From Siphonodentalium dalli (lineage: Eukaryota > Mollusca > Scaphopoda > Gadilida > Siphonodentaliidae): a stretch of 64,000 nt of DNA. A program made the position numbers and the translations under genes. The DNA lies in NCBI GenBank assembly GCA_032622095.1, contig CP136064.1, positions 3,096,280-3,160,279 of the forward strand, given 5' to 3'. A model generated the notes under the pieces. It saw only the letters and a list, made by a program, of their open reading frames with translations. It was not told the origin of the DNA and made no database searches. Of the stretch, positions 58,006 to 64,000 are shown piece by piece. The stretch's first letter is position 1. Each line of letters opens with the position of its first letter.

Positions 58006-61000
58006 GGATAGGATAGGATAGGATATTTTATTTCAATATACACATATTAATACATGATACATTTGACAAATATTACATTGTATATTCGAGGGGGTGGCAT
58101 AGTCAGGCTAGACTGTCTTACTGCCGCCCCCTTAAAGACGAACAGATGTTACGATAGGCGGTCAGGGTTCATTTTACAATGCACGGCTAAATAATTATGT
58201 ATCTCACAATGGTTGCATTTAAATGGATTATATGCATGGAGGATATACGTCTAGATAAATCGATTATTGGTTACTCGATGGTTTGTCTCTTTCTTGTCAG
58301 TGAGATATTCCTTGAAAGTCGAGTAGGAATGTGTTGAGTGAGGTTGTGGATTGCGATATAGCGAAAGTCGCTTATTGACGAGCTACCACACAGTCGGGAC
58401 ATCTTTGATTGTTGCATTTAATTGTTGCAGCATATTTTTTAATGCAATCGGCATGTAAACGCCGTTTGAATGTGTGCCTGGATTGGTATGATGTAAATTC
58501 GTTATCTAAGTTGTTCCAGATGGTTGGATAAGAATGGAATGGTAGTTGTTGGGACCAAGATGTTCTTGTTTTTTTTTTAAAATAGTGGGTGCTTTTGCCG
58601 GGTGTCTGGTCCGGTTTTGCGTTTCGTAAACATGTCGGTAAATGATTCTATTAAGCGCATATGATACCAATCATGCATGAAAACAGCCGCTTGTACTTTG
58701 TGGATGTCGTAGATTTTGAGTATATTTTCTTTTTTAAAAAGAGGTTCTGTGTGGCTTCTATATTTCTTATTACATAAAACTCGTATCGCGCGTTTTTGAA
58801 GCATGAAATTTTTTTTGACCGCTGGGACGTGTCCCCAAATTTGAACACCGTAGACAAGATGGCTTTGTATTAGAGCATAATATAATGTTTTAAGTGCGCT
58901 ACCAGGAAAGAAGTGTTTAACTTTATTGATGTGGTATATGGCATTCACCATTTTAGAACAAACTGAGGACACATGTTTTTTAAAGGTCAGGTTTTCATCT
59001 ATATGGATTCCTAAGAATTTTGTGGAGGATTCGTGCTCAAGATTTCCTATCTTATTTAGTTCCGTATTATTTAAGTAAACCTTTATGAAGTTCCATTTGT
59101 TATCATTGTTCTCTGGATGTATTAGCATATAGTTGCTTTTTTTAGTATTGATCACTAACTTATTGCTACAGCACCAATCAAATATGTTGCGTAACTCATT
59201 ATTCACATAACTTTCTACAAGGATGCCATTTTTTCCACCAGTTACTAGAGTCGTATCGTCCGCGTATGACAAGATATCCATGGTTGTCGAGTTGGACATA
59301 TCGTTAACGTAAATTAAGAAAATTATCGGTCCCAGTATTGAACCCTGGGGCACTCCACACGTCACATCCGTTAATTTAGATTTGGTACCATTGAGTTCAA
59401 CATATTGCCTTCTATTTTGCAGATAGCTCCGAAACCATGAGTATGCTGTGCCCCGTATGCCATAGTGATCTAGTTTATGAAGTAAAATATCGTGATTTAT
59501 CGTATCAAATGCTTTTGAGAGGTCGAGGAATATAGCTAAAGTGGAATCTCTTGTCATGATGTCATTATTTGAGACAACTTGATCGAGGAGGTGTAATACA
59601 GGGTGGAAGGTTGAATGATTAGGACGGAAGCCGTATTGGTGTTTATAGAGTATGTTTTGTTCATTTAAGAAGTCTAGTAATCGTTTATGCATTATTTTTT
59701 CGAGAAGTTTCGAGATAGCTGGAAGAATGCTGATAGGTCTGTAGTTGGAGATTTCATGAGTGGTATTATTTTTTGGGATCGGGACTACTTTAGAAATTTT
59801 CATTTTGTTAGGGACTATTCCATGCTCTAAGGACAAGTTAAACATATGCAATAATGCTGGGGCTATCTCCTCAATTGTTTCCTTGATAAGTTTAGTTGAT
59901 ATACCATTGAAGTCCCTTGATACTTTTCCAGTCATAGAGAAACATGTGAGTATGATCTCCTGTATAGAGGTCGGAATTATTTTGAAATTGATGTCGTCTG
60001 GTTTGCGGTTATGAAGAAAATCTGTAAAATGTGAGTCATTTTCATGTTCATTAAGTTGGCTGGTTTCCCGCCCAATTTTTGAGAAAAAGTCATTGAACCT
60101 TTCCGATATGAGTTTGGAATTTTCAAGTTCTATTCCGTTTTCAGTAAAAGTCTTTGTGTTAATATTTGTGTTTCCATTTATCTTCAATGCACCCTTAAGT
60201 ATTTCCCATGTTTTCTTTAAGTTATTTTTATTTACTTCAAGAATATTTGTATAGTATATATTTTTACTCCTTCTGATTAGTTTATTATATAAGGTACGAT
60301 AACTCAAATATTTATTTACGTTCGTTTCCGTGGGTTTATTCAATTTGCGTAAATATAGCTGGTTCTTAACAATACTTGACTTAATCAATCCAGATGTCAT
60401 CCAAGGTTCGCGTTTTATGAATTTTTTGGGTATATGTCGACTTTTGATGGGGAAAGCTAGTTCATATGCATTCATATAGATATCTAAGAAGATGTCATAA
60501 GCTTGGTCGACATTTCTACAAGATGTGACGGAGTCAAAGGTACAAGATTTTAATAGATTTTTGAATCTAATTATGTTATTAGGACTAAAACTTCTTTGGT
60601 TAGTGATAGTTTCATTATTATTGGGGCTGTTTTGTCTCTTTTGGTTAGATTCTGAATAAAATATGCCGAAGTGATCGGATACATCGCATGTGATTATGCC
60701 AGATTTACATTCGCCTTGTAGATTATTGGTATATATATTATCGATAAGAGTTGCTGAATGATCAGTCATTCGAGTGGGTTTAGTTATCCTTGGCACGAAT
60801 CCTCTTGTGAAAATGTTATTTATGAAATCATTCGTTTTTGTATGAGAGTTGAAATTGAGGAGGTCAATATTAAAGTCTCCTGATATATATGATTTGTGGT
60901 TATTAATTTTTTCTAGAATATCGTCAAATTTTTTCAAAAATTGATCAATGTTGGCCTTTGGTGCGGTATTTGGTCTATAAACGCAGCCGATTATCCGAGA

Positions 61001-62519
61001 GTCATTTTTTCCTGGGTTAATTTCCACGAATATTGTTTCTATTACGTGTGGAATAAATTCACTAAGGTCGGGTCGATTTTTATAGTGGATTGATTCTTTT
61101 ATGTATAGGCACACACCACCTCTGCCATCATCGTCGTCAGCTCTACATTTGAATTCCATAGGGTGATATCCCGGTATTTGAAAGTTTGATGCTTGACGTA
61201 TTTTGAATGTTTCCGTTAAAGCTATAACGTCGAATGAATTATTATTCGACTTTAAGTCGCACAGGAGATTACACAATGAATCGAAATTCGCGTCAATACT
61301 TCGACAGTTGAGGCTGAATATTGAAAATTTAGATTTTGTATTTGGTTGATCAATAGCTTGTGATGGAGAAATGTATGCACATTCATTGCAGGTATTAATA
61401 GCAGAATTAATCAATTCGTCATTTTCCTGTTCCGCTTCGTTCCATTTCATTGTAAAGTTATATTCATCAGAATCCCGAACCTCACTCAGATTTACGTTAT
61501 GTGTAGCCATGGATACGACCAATAATGGAATGAATGAAATATATAACCTCCACTTCAGAATGAATTAAAGATGCAAGCATGAATATGTATAGTCCGTGCA
61601 CTGTTACTAGAGCTAACCGTAATATGAAGTACATATTATTATTTTAATGATGTATTGTATTCGGCGGGTATATATGTTTCAAGTAAGTCCTCGAATACGA
61701 TTCAAGTTCAACGTGTTATTTTCTTATGAAGTTATGTGAGTATTGCCAAAAAGTGCACATTTGTGACATGACGTGCAATCTATCTTGATTCGCAACGAGG
61801 ACTTACGGCATGATAGAAATACATAACTCCATAAAACATAGGCCTTTGTGGCTAAATGCATGAGGGTAGGCTAAGCCAATATATTGAAAATACATAAAAC
61901 AAGAACGCATTATTAATAAAACACGAAAATACATACATGAGTGCTTTTTCAAAAAAGTTTTCCAGAAGATTTCCTATAAAATTTTCATTATTATATACCT
62001 GATTTATTAATATCAACTTCAGCAGCATTGATTTCCAACAAAAACCGAGATATTTCCAAAAACTTAACCCACCCCCCTAAAACTGATTTTCTATCTGAAA
62101 ATACCTGTCAAGTCAGAATAGCCCATTTTCGTTCCATTTTGTTAACCAATTCAGAGTCTTATCATATATCATGGAATTAGCATGTATCTGAGGAGGTTTA
62201 TGTTATGGTAGAGTCTATTTTTGTTAAAATTTTGATTTTTTTGGGGTAAATTAGCTAAAATATTGATTATTTTTAAGTTAAAAAATTCTGAAAAATTCCC
62301 ATGACTTTGTCAGTTTTACGGATACAGCTGCACAACATGCACCACAATGAGCATAAATTCTTCCCCAATATCAGACATGAAATGCTATAATCATGTACCA
62401 GACCAGAATTAAGAAATAAAGTAAAACTTTACCCTACTCCAAGATAGTGTTCTCAATGCTTTCAATTTTATGCTATACTAAAATCGAAAGGTCGTTCATA
62501 CTAGTTGATATATTTATAT
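58006..62519 (-). mobile_element. Near full-length CR1/L2-like LINE
   Basis: The 3' end on the minus strand is TATCC repeated four times (58006-58025), preceded by a 550-nt 3' UTR; the coding region is 58577-61509. An 11-bp direct repeat, CATAAATTGCA, at 57995-58005 and 62520-62530 may be the target duplication, giving a 4.5-kb element with a 1-kb 5' UTR. Pentamer tails and lack of poly-A are usual for CR1/L2-type elements. No ORF1 is evident in the 5' kilobase. Confidence 0.75.
58577..61509 (-). CDS. LINE ORF2: AP-endonuclease and reverse transcriptase, intact
   Basis: 977 codons from ATG at 61509; four upstream codons are also open but start at TTG. Residues below count from there. Endonuclease: FSIFSLNCRS near 66, VIALTET near 99, ISGDFNIDLL near 213, TDHSATLIDNIY near 253, DVSDHFGIF near 280. 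RT: NYRPISILPAISKLLEKI near 593, AIFLDLSKAFDTINHD near 663 (A), GVPQGSILGPIIF near 723 (B), LSYADDTTLV near 751 (C), NKLVINTKKSN (D), KFLGIHIDENL (E). The protein nicks target DNA and reverse-transcribes the element RNA at the nick. All catalytic motifs are present and no stop or frameshift interrupts it, so it could be recently active. There is no C-terminal CCHC finger. Confidence 0.95.
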
Positions 62520-62547
62520 CATAAATTGCAATAGTTCTGCCCACGGA

Positions 62548-62905
62548 TTATGCAATCTCATCTTCACTGTCACTGTCAATTTCATCAAATGTGATGGTAA
62601 CAGTCAATAAAAATTCTGTGCAACATCTTACAACTCAGGCTGCCTATCAGCCATCCATCCACGAAGTGCTACACCGGGAGTGGTTGATTTGGCAACGGTT
62701 GCAAGTCTCCACTGTTTTGCTATCATGTTGGCTCGTTTTGAGGGTAGAATTAAAGATTCCTCACATGATGGAAGTGCAGAAAGATCAAGTACATTCTACT
62801 GATTCTCAAACTTCTGCTGGAACATTAACCGCCTAGCTTGATTCACTTTTCTCGAAAGTTGAACATAAGGCACATGCAAACTCCACCAGTGTAGTAAGCG
62901 TGTCA
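62548..62905 (-). pseudogene. Decayed C-terminal coding fragment, unknown family
   Basis: On the minus strand one register reads LSRKVNQARRLMFQQKF, a TAG, LDLSALPSCEESLILPSKRA and IAKQWRLATVAKSTTPGVAL before TAA; a second register then reads FDEIDSDSEDEIA-stop at 62548. Alternating basic helices and an acidic end look like the C-terminus of a transposon or DNA-binding protein, but I cannot name it. One stop and one frameshift break it. The LINE's candidate insertion point is 18 bp past its stop codon. Confidence 0.45.
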
Positions 62906-63234
62906 CTGTCCAAAATCCAATTCGTTCCTAAATAAGCCATGACTTCCATATATTTTGATCATCTTTCCAGCGAAGGAATGTGAAGGAATGGAACCCTGGA
63001 TAAGTGCATTCTCCTGTATATTTGAAATCTCGATATCACTGACTTGAATCACCTGCCCATTAGCATAAAAAATTATTAACTATTATCAGGGGGAAATCAT
63101 TGAACGTTTCCTCCATCGTGCATAAACACCATCAAGATTGAGAACTCTCTGACATGACCTCTCTATCGATTAATATATCGTTGAGTTATTGTGGAAAGCA
63201 AATTAGCAACCCAAGATACACATGTACAACCAAC
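62906..63234. other. No assignable feature
   Basis: AT-rich sequence grading into the minisatellite at about 63235. Confidence 0.4.
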
Positions 63235-64000
63235 CCAGTAACATAGTCACTCCATATATACACATAAACACAATATAAATGTCAAGATAGTCACTCACTG
63301 TATACACATACACCTGACCCATGACCATATATTCACTCCCTGTATACCTGTTCACCACTTTCCTGATCATAAGTCAATCCTTGTATACCTATTCATCTCA
63401 CCATTGGCCATACGGTCACTCCCCGTATACCTATTCATCTCACCATTGGCCATACGGTCACTCCCTGTATACCTATTCGCCATGGACAAAATAGCCATTC
63501 AAGATAAACATATACACCCCATCTATGACCATAGAGTCACTCCATGTATACAAATGCATCTCACCATTGGCCATATAGCCACTTGCTTTATATACGTGTC
63601 CCTCACCCATGACCATATATATCCACACTCGTGTATATCTGTACACTCCACACATGCTCATGCAGGCACACTAGGTATACGCATACACCTGACCCATGAC
63701 CATATAGCCACCCCCTGTGTACCTATTCAACACATTCATGATCATACAGTCAATCATTGTATACCTATATATATTCACCTCACCGTTGGTCATACATCAC
63801 TCGCTGGCTGTATACATTTTCACCAAACCCATGGCAAAATAGCCACGCAAGATATACATATACCCCCAACCACGACCATAGAATGACTCTAGGTAAAAAT
63901 ATGCACCTCACTAATGGTGATATAGCCACTCACTTATATACACATACCTCTCCATAACCATACAGCCACTCTTGTGTATACCCGTATACCATACACATGA
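63235..64000. repeat. Degenerate ~42-bp minisatellite, continuing past the window
   Basis: Units of the form CCATACGGTCACTCCCTGTA then TACCTATTCATCTCACCATTGG, best preserved at 63411-63470, where two successive units are 42 bp apart. About 18 units with indels. Because 42 is 14 codons, a plus-strand frame (63404-63886) stays open and shows a 14-residue cycle, HIATPCxxxHxTHD-like; it opens at TTG, not ATG. Coding is not supported. Confidence 0.9.

Noticed and set aside
59760-60014. 84-codon plus-strand frame
   Set aside because: Antisense shadow of the LINE endonuclease-RT frame.

Overview
The window looks like repeat-rich, gene-poor nuclear DNA of a metazoan, most likely a marine invertebrate. 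There are no operons or ribosome-binding sites and no compact coding. Instead it holds large satellites, non-LTR retrotransposons of two types, Ty3/gypsy pol fragments, several non-autonomous DNA transposons with recognisable target duplications, and many broken reading frames. I cannot name the species. I found no rRNA, tRNA or CRISPR array.

Layout. 1-9740 is a 59-bp satellite with a higher-order repeat near its right end. 10052-10666 is fifteen identical 41-bp units. 10841-11629 (8-bp target duplication), 12265-12717 and 13117-14091 (TTAA target) are non-autonomous transposons; the last interrupts one of three copies of a sequence that looks like the 3' end of a gene family (12925-17890). 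17868-18486 is a decayed LINE 3' end, and 18542-19450 a decayed gag-like or ORF1-like gene. 22600-24358 is a 145-bp repeat array split by a CACTA-like element (23042-24174). 24359-28290 has three diverged tandem arrays ending at or near (GACA)n. 28553-32946 is a young 1.83-kb duplication containing four copies of a 68-bp palindrome. 33214-41880 is a segmental duplication carrying two arrays of a 97-bp repeat, with a broken LINE between them. 41781-42322 is a decayed SGNH-hydrolase-like exon. 42806-43494 is a 689-bp inverted repeat. 45562-45603 is a candidate 42-nt exon. 46500-53645 is a rearranged Ty3/gypsy relic between inverted copies of a 350-bp repeat. 55679-57602 is a long decayed intronless frame of unknown family. 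58006-62519 is a nearly intact LINE. 63235-64000 is a 42-bp minisatellite running off the window.

How parts relate. The strongest link is between the 97-bp satellite and the SGNH-like exon. Read on the minus strand, each unit encodes the last 29 residues of that protein (including the DGIH catalytic block) plus its stop and 7 nt, so a coding 3' end was amplified into a satellite. Nested insertions give a relative chronology. The TTAA element entered a copy of the gene-like repeat, the CACTA-like element entered the 145-bp repeat, and the 312-bp insert entered one of two otherwise matching copies. Only the 58-62 kb LINE has a long uninterrupted protein. The other protein-coding traces carry frameshifts or stops, or are too short to judge.
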